Below, in pieces: positions 57,666 to 64,000 of a stretch of 64,000 nucleotides of DNA (position 1 is the stretch's first letter; each line of letters begins with the position of its first letter). The notes below the pieces were generated by a model, which was given only the letters and a program-made list of their open reading frames with translations, had not been told where the DNA came from and made no database searches. Source of the DNA: Marihabitans asiaticum. GTDB lineage: Bacteria; Actinomycetota; Actinomycetes; Actinomycetales; Dermatophilaceae. The stretch covers positions 62,001-126,000 of the forward strand of contig NZ_VIUW01000005.1 of NCBI RefSeq assembly GCF_007828725.1, read 5' to 3'. A program made the translations under genes and the position numbers.

Positions 57666-58337
57666 GTGAGCACCACCACCGACGGCCGCAGCGCCCGCTG
57701 GGAGGCGCACCGCCGGTCTCGGCGTCGGGAGCTGGTGGAGTCGGCGCTGCACAGCATCCGCACGCACGGCGCCACGGTCGGGATGGACGAGATCGCGACA
57801 ACGGCGGGCACGAGCAAGACCGTCTTCTACCGCCACTTCTCCGACCGCGCGGGGCTCTACCGTGCGGTGGCCGAGCGGGTCGACGAGCTGATCCTGCGCG
57901 ATGTCGGCAAGGTGGTCGGCCAGAGCCTGCGCGACACCGATCTCACCGAGCTCGACGAGGAACCACGCCAGCTCATCGCAGCGGCCATCGAGGCCTACCT
58001 CGCCCTCGTCGAGCGCGACCCTGAGGTCTACCGCTTCATCGTCTCCGCTCCCCTCGTCGGCGCCGACCGCACCGGCAACGCCGCCGAGGTCGCCGCCGAC
58101 ACGACGACGAAGATCGCGCGACAGATGGGAGACCTCATCGCCGCGGCTCTCGTCGCCCGCGGCAGCGACCCGGCCCCGGCCAAGGTCTGGGGCCTGTCGC
58201 TCGTCGGCATGGTGCGCGCGGCCGCCGACGCCTGGCTCGACGGGCAGCTCGGCGACCTGGGCCGCCCGGCGCTGACCGAGCAGCTCACCGACCTCGCCTG
58301 GGCCGGAGCCCGCACCGCCTGGCGCCCGCGCTCCTGA
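57666..58337 (+). CDS. TetR family transcriptional regulator
   Basis: A 223-residue regulator with an N-terminal helix-turn-helix: RRELVESALHSIRTHGATVG, then MDEIATTAGTSKTVFYRHFS. The ligand domain has AAIEAYLALVERDPEVYRFIVS. GTG 57666 lies 6 bp beyond the palindrome. Divergent from fadA2; most likely a repressor of the fadA2-fabG4-maoC operon and of itself, with an acyl-CoA as probable ligand (inferred). Confidence 0.9.
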   Translation: MSTTTDGRSARWEAHRRSRRRELVESALHSIRTHGATVGMDEIATTAGTSKTVFYRHFSDRAGLYRAVAERVDELILRDVGKVVGQSLRDTDLTELDEEPRQLIAAAIEAYLALVERDPEVYRFIVSAPLVGADRTGNAAEVAADTTTKIARQMGDLIAAALVARGSDPAPAKVWGLSLVGMVRAAADAWLDGQLGDLGRPALTEQLTDLAWAGARTAWRPRS

Positions 58338-58407
58338 CTCAGCCCCACCCCTTCGCCCGGCTCGCTACCGTGCTGAGTACCACCAGTCGCGACCCGAGTG
58401 AGGACCC

Positions 58408-60036
58408 ATGAGCACCACCGACACCTACGACGTCGTCGTCGTCGGCTCCGGCGCCGCCGCCTTCGCCACCGCGATCGGAGCGGCCGAGGAGGGGCTCTCC
58501 GTCGTGATGCTCGAGAGCACAGACCGGTGGGGCGGCAGCACGGCGATGTCTGGGGGCGGCCTGTGGCTGCCGGACAACCCGGTGATGCGGCGCGACGGGG
58601 TCCAGGACTCCCGAGAAGAGGCGCTGGCCTATCTCGACGCGACGGTAGGTGACGAAGGGAGATGCACCTCTCCCGAGCGCAAGGCCGCCTTCGTCGACGG
58701 CATCGCCGACTTCGTGGAGACGACCGAACGACACGGGGTGATCTGGCGGCGCGCCACTGACTACCCCGACTACTACCCCGAGCGACCGGGCGGCAAGATC
58801 GGCCGGGCGATCGAGGTCGAGCCCTTCGACGGCAAGCGGGTCGGGTGCTGGGCGCAGACCTCGCGCGCGCTCATCCCGCTGCCGATCATGACCGACGACG
58901 TCTGGGAGATCCAGCGAGCCTGGTCGACCACCGGCGGCATGCGCCGGGGCGTCGAGGTGATCAGCCGGGTCCTCAGCGGCCTGGTTCGGGGCAAGAAGCT
59001 GTACGGCATCGGGGCTGGCCTTGCTATGTCGCTCCTTGACGTGGCCGTGCAGCGGCTAGGTGTCGAGCTGCGGCTGAGCTCTCCTGTCACCGACCTGGCG
59101 CTCGACGGCGACCGGATCGTCGGGGTGACGGTCGCCGGGTCGGAGGTGGAGGAGACCATCTACGCGCGGCGGGGCGTGATGCTCGCCGCCGGCGGCTTCG
59201 ACCACAACGAGGACATGCGCCAGAAGCACCACGGCATCGACGGCAGCCCGTCCGGCGCCCCGGGCAACCTGGGGCAGGTGCACACGATCGCCGCCCGGCA
59301 CGGCGCCGCGCTCGAGCTGATGGACGACGCCTGGTGGGGCGCGTCGGTGGCGGGCCCGGAGGGGCACGACCCGACCTTCCTCGTCGGTGAGCGGGCGCTG
59401 CCGTACACGATCATCGTCGACCATCAGGGTCGCCGGATCGCCAACGAGGCGGAGTCCTACGTCGACCTCGGTCACGCCATGCTCGAGCACGACAAGGACG
59501 GCGCCTACTGGATGGTGGCCGACGCCCGCCACGGCCGGCGCTACCTGCGCAACTACCTCGCCGACCCTCGCGCCACCAAGGCGATGCGGCGCGAGGGTCT
59601 GCTCCACTCCGCCGGCTCCCTCGCGGACCTGGCCGACCTCATCGGGGCGGACCCGACCACCCTGACCGCGACAGTAGACCGCTTCAACCGGCTGGCCCGC
59701 TCCGGGGTCGACGTCGACTTCCGGCGGGGTGAGTCCGCCTACGACCGCTACTACGGCGACCCGACGGTCACGCCCAACCCCAACCTCGGTCCCCTGGAGA
59801 AGGCGCCCTTCACCGCTGTCCGGGTCGTCATCGGCGACCTCGGCACCAAGGGCGGCGTGCTCACCGACGAGCACGCCCGGGCGCTGCGTGAGGACGGCTC
59901 GGTGATCGAGGGCCTGTACGCGGCAGGCAACGTCTCAGCCTCGGTGATGGGCCGCACCTACCCCGGCCCCGGCTCGACCATCGGGCCGGCCACCGTCTTC
60001 GGGATGATCGCTGGACGGCACATGGCCCAGGCCTGA
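58408..60036 (+). CDS. FAD-binding 3-ketosteroid delta1-dehydrogenase-like protein
   Basis: A 542-residue flavoprotein of the KstD/fumarate-reductase-like family. FAD-binding VVVVGSGAAAFATAIGAAEEG is at the N terminus, with GGSTAMSGGGLWLP, and the C-terminal FAD loop SVMGRTYPGPGSTIGPATVFG. KstD enzymes put a double bond in ring A of 3-ketosteroids; related members act on other substrates. Only one other steroid-like gene is near, so the substrate is uncertain. The gene has a cryptic mazF remnant right after it. Confidence 0.85.
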   Translation: MSTTDTYDVVVVGSGAAAFATAIGAAEEGLSVVMLESTDRWGGSTAMSGGGLWLPDNPVMRRDGVQDSREEALAYLDATVGDEGRCTSPERKAAFVDGIADFVETTERHGVIWRRATDYPDYYPERPGGKIGRAIEVEPFDGKRVGCWAQTSRALIPLPIMTDDVWEIQRAWSTTGGMRRGVEVISRVLSGLVRGKKLYGIGAGLAMSLLDVAVQRLGVELRLSSPVTDLALDGDRIVGVTVAGSEVEETIYARRGVMLAAGGFDHNEDMRQKHHGIDGSPSGAPGNLGQVHTIAARHGAALELMDDAWWGASVAGPEGHDPTFLVGERALPYTIIVDHQGRRIANEAESYVDLGHAMLEHDKDGAYWMVADARHGRRYLRNYLADPRATKAMRREGLLHSAGSLADLADLIGADPTTLTATVDRFNRLARSGVDVDFRRGESAYDRYYGDPTVTPNPNLGPLEKAPFTAVRVVIGDLGTKGGVLTDEHARALREDGSVIEGLYAAGNVSASVMGRTYPGPGSTIGPATVFGMIAGRHMAQA

Positions 60037-60044
60037 CGAGGAAG

Positions 60045-60164
60045 GTGATGTGCGACCAACTCGCGACAGTGGACCTGAGGCGTCTCACAGAGCCCGTTGG
60101 CTTCCTTACTCTCGAGGAGATGCAGCGAGTCAGCGATGCCCTGGCCTTGGTCCTCGATCTGTAG
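60045..60164 (+). pseudogene. MazF/PemK toxin C-terminal remnant
   Basis: From GTG 60045 the frame gives VMCDQLATVDLRRL and ends LEEMQRVSDALALVLDL at TAG 60162-60164. This matches the C-terminal end of MazF/PemK RNases (VMCDQ-R-D-RL...E-M..V--AL), but the toxin's first two thirds are missing and no antitoxin is seen. Codons are less GC-rich (ACT, CTT, CAA, GTT) than neighbours. It begins nine bases after the KstD-like stop. It is a relic of a transferred toxin-antitoxin locus. Confidence 0.7.
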
Positions 60165-60257
60165 CCGGGCGCCGCCGCGTCCCGTTTCGCGCCTGTAGGG
60201 CGCAGGTCACCCTTCACACCCGACCATCACCGGCCTCGATCTGCCAGAGTCGCCCTT

Positions 60258-62243
60258 ATGGGTATCGCCGAGCAGATCCAGACCACCCTCGACGGGCGAT
60301 GGGGTGAGGTGCGCCAGCAGCTGCGCGCCCAGCTCGACCCCGACACCTTCGGCCCACCGGCCGGCCTGATCCCCCTCGACGAGCACCGCCAGCGCACCCT
60401 CGACGCGGTCCTGCAGATGACCAAGACCGACGCGCCCCGCGACGGCCTGACGATCGAGCAGGGTGGCACCAACGAGCACGGCGCCTCGGTGACGGCGTTC
60501 GAGATGCTCGGCCATGCCGACCTCTCGGTCTACGTCAAGGCGGGCGTCCAGTTCGGTCTCTTCGGCGGCGCGGTGGCCAACCTGGGCACCCAGCGCCACT
60601 GGGACGAGTACCTGCCCGGCATGCTCGACGGCACCCTGCTCGGGTGCTTCGCCATGACCGAGACCGGGCACGGCTCGGACGTCCAGTCCCTGCTCACCAC
60701 GGCGACGTACCTCCCCGACAGCGACGAGATCGAGATCAACACCCCTTCGCTCCCCGCCCGCAAGGACTACATCGGCAACGCCGCCCGCGACGGGCACATC
60801 GCCGCCGTCTTCGCCCAGCTCGTCGTCGACGGCGAGAACCACGGGGTGCACTGCGTCCTCGTGCCCATCCGGGACGACTCCGGTGAACCGCGCGACGGGG
60901 TGACGATCGGCGACTGCGGGGCCAAGATGGGTCTTCGGGGGGTCGACAACGGGCGGCTCACCTTCGACCATGTCCGCGTCCCGCGGCTGAATCTTCTCAA
61001 CCGCTACGGCACGATCGATGACGACGGTCGGTACCACTCCCCGATCGAGAACCCCTCCCGCCGCTTCTTCACCATGCTCGGCACCCTGGTCCGCGGGCGG
61101 ATCAGTGTCGCCGGCGGCGCCGGGGCCGCGACCCGGACGGCGCTCACCCTCGCGATCACGTACGGGTTGCACCGCAAGCAGTTCACCGCCCCGGACTCCG
61201 AGCGCGAGGTGACGATCCTGGACTACCGGGGGCACCAACGGAAGCTCTTCCCTCGTCTCGCCCGCTCCTACGCGCTCATGCTCGCGCAGAACGCCCTGGT
61301 CGAGCAGATGCACCGCATCGCTGCGGGTGAGGAGACGAGCGAGGAGGCCCAGCGCGAGCTCGAGGCTCGCGCGGCCGGCATCAAGGCGCTGACCACCGAG
61401 CACGCGACCGACACGATCCAGGTGTGCCGCGAGGCCTGCGGCGGCGCCGGCTACCTCTCGGTCAACCGCTTCGCCGACCTCAAGGCCGACACCGACGTCT
61501 TCACGACCTTCGAGGGCGACAACACGGTCCTGCTCCAGCTCGTCGCCAAGGGCATGCTCACCGGCTACAAGGAGGCCTTCCATGAGCTCGACACCCGCGG
61601 CGCCTTCTTCTTCGGCGCGCGCCAGGTCACCGAGGCGGTCATCGAGCGGACCATCGGTGGCTCGCTCATCCAGCGGCTCATCTCCGGCTCCCCTGGCCGC
61701 GACGCGGACAACGCCCTCTCCGACCGGGGTGGCCACCTGGACCTCTTCGAGGACCGCGAGAAGCACCTCCTGGAGACCCTGGCCATGCGGCTGCGCCGAG
61801 CCGGTGACGACGACGCGGACGGCTTCACCGTCTTCAACGACGCTCAGCCTCACCTGCTGCTCACCGCCCGCGCGCACATCGAGCGGGTGATCCTCGAGGC
61901 CTTCGTCTCGGCGATCGACGCCACGCCGGAGGGCGAGGCCCGCGACCTGCTCGACCGGGTCTGCGACCTCTACGTGATGTCGACCATCGAGGAGAACCGC
62001 GCCTGGTTCCTCGAGCACGGGCGCCTGAGCGCCTCGCAGGCGAAGGGGGTGACCGCCTCGGTCGACGAGCTGTGCGACGCCTTGCGGCCGCACGCCCAGA
62101 CTCTCATCGACGCGTTCGCGATCCCGATGGCCTGGCGCGAGACCGAGCTGCTGGAGTTCCTCGGTGAGACGAGCGAGGACGACGGGCAGGGTGTGGCGCG
62201 CCGCTCCGCAACGCAGGACGAGGCCGTCAGCGCAGAGCGCTGA
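60258..62243 (+). CDS. Acyl-CoA oxidase (peroxisomal-type ACOX family)
   Basis: A 661-residue flavoprotein with the ACOX-style FAMTETGHGSDVQSLLTTA, WDEYLPGMLDG, GAKMGLRGVDNGRLTFDHVRVPR and, in the C-terminal part, TFEGDNTVLLQLVAK with the likely catalytic Glu. It oxidises acyl-CoA to trans-2-enoyl-CoA, giving H2O2 with oxygen. The C-terminal ACOX domain separates it from ordinary acyl-CoA dehydrogenases such as FadE5. Its end overlaps the convergent reductase gene by 17 bp. Confidence 0.88.
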   Translation: MGIAEQIQTTLDGRWGEVRQQLRAQLDPDTFGPPAGLIPLDEHRQRTLDAVLQMTKTDAPRDGLTIEQGGTNEHGASVTAFEMLGHADLSVYVKAGVQFGLFGGAVANLGTQRHWDEYLPGMLDGTLLGCFAMTETGHGSDVQSLLTTATYLPDSDEIEINTPSLPARKDYIGNAARDGHIAAVFAQLVVDGENHGVHCVLVPIRDDSGEPRDGVTIGDCGAKMGLRGVDNGRLTFDHVRVPRLNLLNRYGTIDDDGRYHSPIENPSRRFFTMLGTLVRGRISVAGGAGAATRTALTLAITYGLHRKQFTAPDSEREVTILDYRGHQRKLFPRLARSYALMLAQNALVEQMHRIAAGEETSEEAQRELEARAAGIKALTTEHATDTIQVCREACGGAGYLSVNRFADLKADTDVFTTFEGDNTVLLQLVAKGMLTGYKEAFHELDTRGAFFFGARQVTEAVIERTIGGSLIQRLISGSPGRDADNALSDRGGHLDLFEDREKHLLETLAMRLRRAGDDDADGFTVFNDAQPHLLLTARAHIERVILEAFVSAIDATPEGEARDLLDRVCDLYVMSTIEENRAWFLEHGRLSASQAKGVTASVDELCDALRPHAQTLIDAFAIPMAWRETELLEFLGETSEDDGQGVARRSATQDEAVSAER

Positions 62244-63156
62244 GCACCCAGAGCATGCTCTGGTTGTAGGGCGTGGCGATGCCGTGGCGGCGCCCGAGCT
62301 CGACCACGCGACCGGCGAAGATGTCGACCTCGGTCGGGCGACCGGCGAGGACGTCCTGGAGCATCGAGGTCCTGCCGTCAGCCGGTTGCCCCTCGAGGAC
62401 GTCGTACCACCGCTGCACGTCGGTCGCGGTGAGGCGCACCCCTTCGGCGGCGGCGACGGCGACCACCTCGTCCTGCAGCGCCACCATGAGGGAGCGCGCC
62501 GGCTCCTGCCGCAGCCGTCCATAGGTGGTCCGGGTGGCGGCGGATGCCTGGTTGCCGCCGACGTTGACGAGGAACTTCCACCACATCCGGTGGGTCATGT
62601 CGTCGTGGACGGTGCAGGCGATCCCCGCTCGGTCGAGCAGCTCCGCCACCGCCTCCGTCCGCTCGCTCCCCCCTTCGCCCGGGGTGACGGTCGCAGGACT
62701 GTCGCCGATCTCGAGCCGGCCGGGCGCGGTGTACCGGACCGCGCTCCCTTCGCGCTCGGCGTCCATGGCCAGGGCGATGCACAGCAGTACCTGCTCCGGG
62801 CTGAAGCGCTCCCCGATCACCCGCTCGCTGTCCAGCCCGTTGAGCACGGAGACGAAGGTCGTGTCCGGCCCGACCAGCGGGGCCACCAGGTCGAGCGAGT
62901 CCTCGAGCTGGGCCGCCTTGACCGCCACGAGGACGAGATCGAAGGGGGCGTGCCCGTCCGTCGACGGGTCGAGGACGGGGATGTCCAGCGGTGCCCCGTT
63001 GACGGTCAGACCCTGAGTGCGTAGCCGCTCGGCTCGCTCACCGGCGGCGACGAGGACGACCTCGACCTCGGCAGCGGCCAGGTGGGCGGCGTACATCGCC
63101 CCGAGCGCGCCGGCGCCGACGACTGCCACGGACTCCAGGCGGGGAGCCTCGCTCAC
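62227..63156 (-). CDS. Ketopantoate reductase (PanE/ApbA) family protein
   Basis: A 309-residue NADPH-dependent reductase. It has GAGALGAMYAAHLA for NADP, VLVAVKAAQLEDSL with the catalytic Lys, and KFLVNVGGNQASA. True PanE makes pantoate for CoA; some family members act on other 2-oxo acids, so panE is not assigned. GTG 63156 overlaps the stop of the preceding small gene (GTGA). The frame goes back to 63294 but not with PanE-like sequence. Confidence 0.85.
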   Translation of the reverse strand: MSEAPRLESVAVVGAGALGAMYAAHLAAAEVEVVLVAAGERAERLRTQGLTVNGAPLDIPVLDPSTDGHAPFDLVLVAVKAAQLEDSLDLVAPLVGPDTTFVSVLNGLDSERVIGERFSPEQVLLCIALAMDAEREGSAVRYTAPGRLEIGDSPATVTPGEGGSERTEAVAELLDRAGIACTVHDDMTHRMWWKFLVNVGGNQASAATRTTYGRLRQEPARSLMVALQDEVVAVAAAEGVRLTATDVQRWYDVLEGQPADGRTSMLQDVLAGRPTEVDIFAGRVVELGRRHGIATPYNQSMLWVLSALR

Positions 63157-63386
63157 CGGACGCCGATCACCTTGTGCTCTCGGATCGACATCACGAGGGC
63201 GACGATCCATCCGATGATGGTCCAGCCGAGCAGGAGGTTGATCCAGAAGACGCTCCAGGCGTTGCTGTTGCCGCGCAGCGCGGCGATCGCCCACGGCAGC
63301 ATGTAGCCGCCGGTGAGGATCGCGACGATGATCGCGACGGGCGCGCTGACGACGCGGTTCTTGCGGTCAGTGATGATGTCGGGCAT
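63153..63386 (-). CDS. Superinfection-immunity-like small membrane protein
   Basis: A 77-residue protein with two predicted membrane helices (about 15-37 and 43-68). The segment INLLLGWTIIGWIVALVMSI resembles the superinfection-immunity family pattern (N-x-x-x-GWTxIGWIxAL). That family is named for T4 Imm-type phage proteins but is widespread as a small membrane protein of unknown role in bacteria. ATG 63386. It is coupled by GTGA overlap to the ketopantoate reductase gene. Confidence 0.75.
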   Translation of the reverse strand: MPDIITDRKNRVVSAPVAIIVAILTGGYMLPWAIAALRGNSNAWSVFWINLLLGWTIIGWIVALVMSIREHKVIGVR

Positions 63387-63408
63387 GCCTCGACGGTACC
63401 GGTCGCGG

Positions 63409-64000
63409 TCAGCCGCGGGCGGGGATCGAGCGTGCGGGAGGCTGGTAGCCGAAGCGCTCTCCGGACTCGAAGGCGCTCCGATCGTTGCCGTAGGTCGGCA
63501 GCCCGCCGGCGCGGCGCAGCAGGTCCGCGGTGTGCATGACGTTCCACGCCATGATCGTGGTGTTGCGCCGGGTGAAGTCGCTGTCGAAGCCGGCTGGGTC
63601 GGAGCCCTCCTGCTCGTCGCCGAAGGAGGGGCCCGGGCCGATCTCGCCGATCCATCCGCAGTCGGCCTGCGGCGGGATGACGTAGCCGAGGTGCTGCATC
63701 GCGTAGAGCAGCGACATCGAGGTGTGCTTGACCCCGTCCTCGTTCCCGGTGACGACGGCACCACCGACCTTGCCGTAGTAGAGGGACTGGCCCTGCTCAT
63801 TGAGCTCGCCGGACATCGCGTACAGGCGCTCGATGATGCGGCGGCACACCGAGCTCTCCTCACCGAGCCAGATCGGGGTGCCGATGACGAGGATGTGCGC
63901 GCGCTCCACGCGCGGCCACAGCTCCGGCCACGCGTCGTCCGGCCAGTCCTCGCGCATGTCGGGCTGAACCCCGGGTGCGATGGGGTGCTCGACCGCGTGG
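63409..64000 (-). CDS. Flavodoxin-family NAD(P)H-dependent oxidoreductase (5' end outside window)
   Basis: The frame is open from the right edge and ends at the stop at 63409-63411, giving 196 visible residues. It shows DMREDWPDDAWPELWPRV, then ILVIGTPIWLGEESSVCRRIIERLY and GGAVVTGNEDGVKHTSMSLLYAM, which match FMN-binding flavodoxin-like reductases. The N terminus lies beyond position 64000; ATG 63957 is internal, because HPIAPGVQPD upstream also fits the family. Electron partner and substrate are not known. Confidence 0.85.
   Translation of the reverse strand, partial: HAVEHPIAPGVQPDMREDWPDDAWPELWPRVERAHILVIGTPIWLGEESSVCRRIIERLYAMSGELNEQGQSLYYGKVGGAVVTGNEDGVKHTSMSLLYAMQHLGYVIPPQADCGWIGEIGPGPSFGDEQEGSDPAGFDSDFTRRNTTIMAWNVMHTADLLRRAGGLPTYGNDRSAFESGERFGYQPPARSIPARG

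Overview
The window is 64 kb of very GC-rich DNA (roughly 70 percent by eye) with strong GC-ending codon bias, many GTG starts and ATGA/GTGA gene overlaps. Gene content and order are those of a chromosome of a high-GC actinobacterium. Several blocks follow the Mycobacterium tuberculosis order closely (the Rv1822-Rv1832 block, the xerD-parA-scpAB-cmk-der block, the hisS-rel-apt-secFD-yajC-ruvBAC-yebC block, the pimA-patA-pgsA-HIT-thrS block and the Rv0241c-Rv0243 block). The small membrane proteins and an acyl-CoA oxidase suggest Micrococcales, perhaps Intrasporangiaceae; that family-level guess is weak. No rRNA, CRISPR array, IS element, prophage or replication origin was seen. No stretch over 300 bases lacks a gene.

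Layout. 1-1492: end of a type III polyketide synthase gene coupled to an ICMT-type methyltransferase and an alpha/beta hydrolase. 1549-3787: tdh-kbl threonine-to-glycine pathway. 3810-6581: YciO/YrdC-type protein, a frameshifted histidine phosphatase and a glutamate-cysteine ligase. 6718-11116: sbcD-sbcC, with a 53-bp tandem duplication at the gene junction. 11117-19745: gcvP behind a glycine riboswitch, then merR, a bifunctional nuclease-family gene, ftsR-like merR, garA-like FHA, gcvH, DUF881/small-basic/DUF881 and a CDP-alcohol phosphatidyltransferase. 19787-21077: MalY/PatB-type lyase, a strong terminator and tRNA-Pro(GGG). 21187-30055: der, cmk, tyrA, rluB, scpB, scpA, parA, xerD and ald, all on the minus strand. 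30178-43965: a membrane protein, hisS, an MBL hydrolase, DUF349, rel, apt, secF, secD, yajC, ruvB-ruvA-ruvC with an SOS box, and yebC. 44062-45462: acetyltransferase and fdhD. 45556-53369: LemA-like protein, pimA, patA, pgsA, HIT, GNAT and thrS, interrupted by two inverted membrane-protein genes at 48937-50264. 53472-64000: racemase remnant, MaoC-fabG4-fadA2 behind a TetR palindrome, a KstD-like flavoprotein, a mazF-like remnant, acyl-CoA oxidase, a PanE-like reductase, a superinfection-immunity-like protein and a flavodoxin-family oxidoreductase that runs off the end.

How genes work together. Tdh and Kbl make glycine from threonine, and GcvP/GcvH degrade it under glycine-riboswitch control (gcvT is not in this window). 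ScpA, ScpB, ParA and XerD serve chromosome handling. RuvABC and SbcCD serve recombination and repair. SecD, SecF and YajC form the Sec accessory complex. Rel and Apt handle alarmone and purine metabolism. PgsA, PatA and PimA make phosphatidylinositol mannosides. The right end is a fatty acid/steroid-type catabolic group.

The most unusual items are the sbcD/sbcC junction duplication, an apparent CTG start for xerD, a near-perfect dispersed palindromic repeat in two copies, the frameshifted phosphatase, two gene remnants (racemase, mazF), the inverted two-gene membrane module inside the phosphatidylinositol mannoside operon, and a strongly over-represented CGAAGGGG word. I did not see a clearly new multi-gene defence or biosynthetic system.
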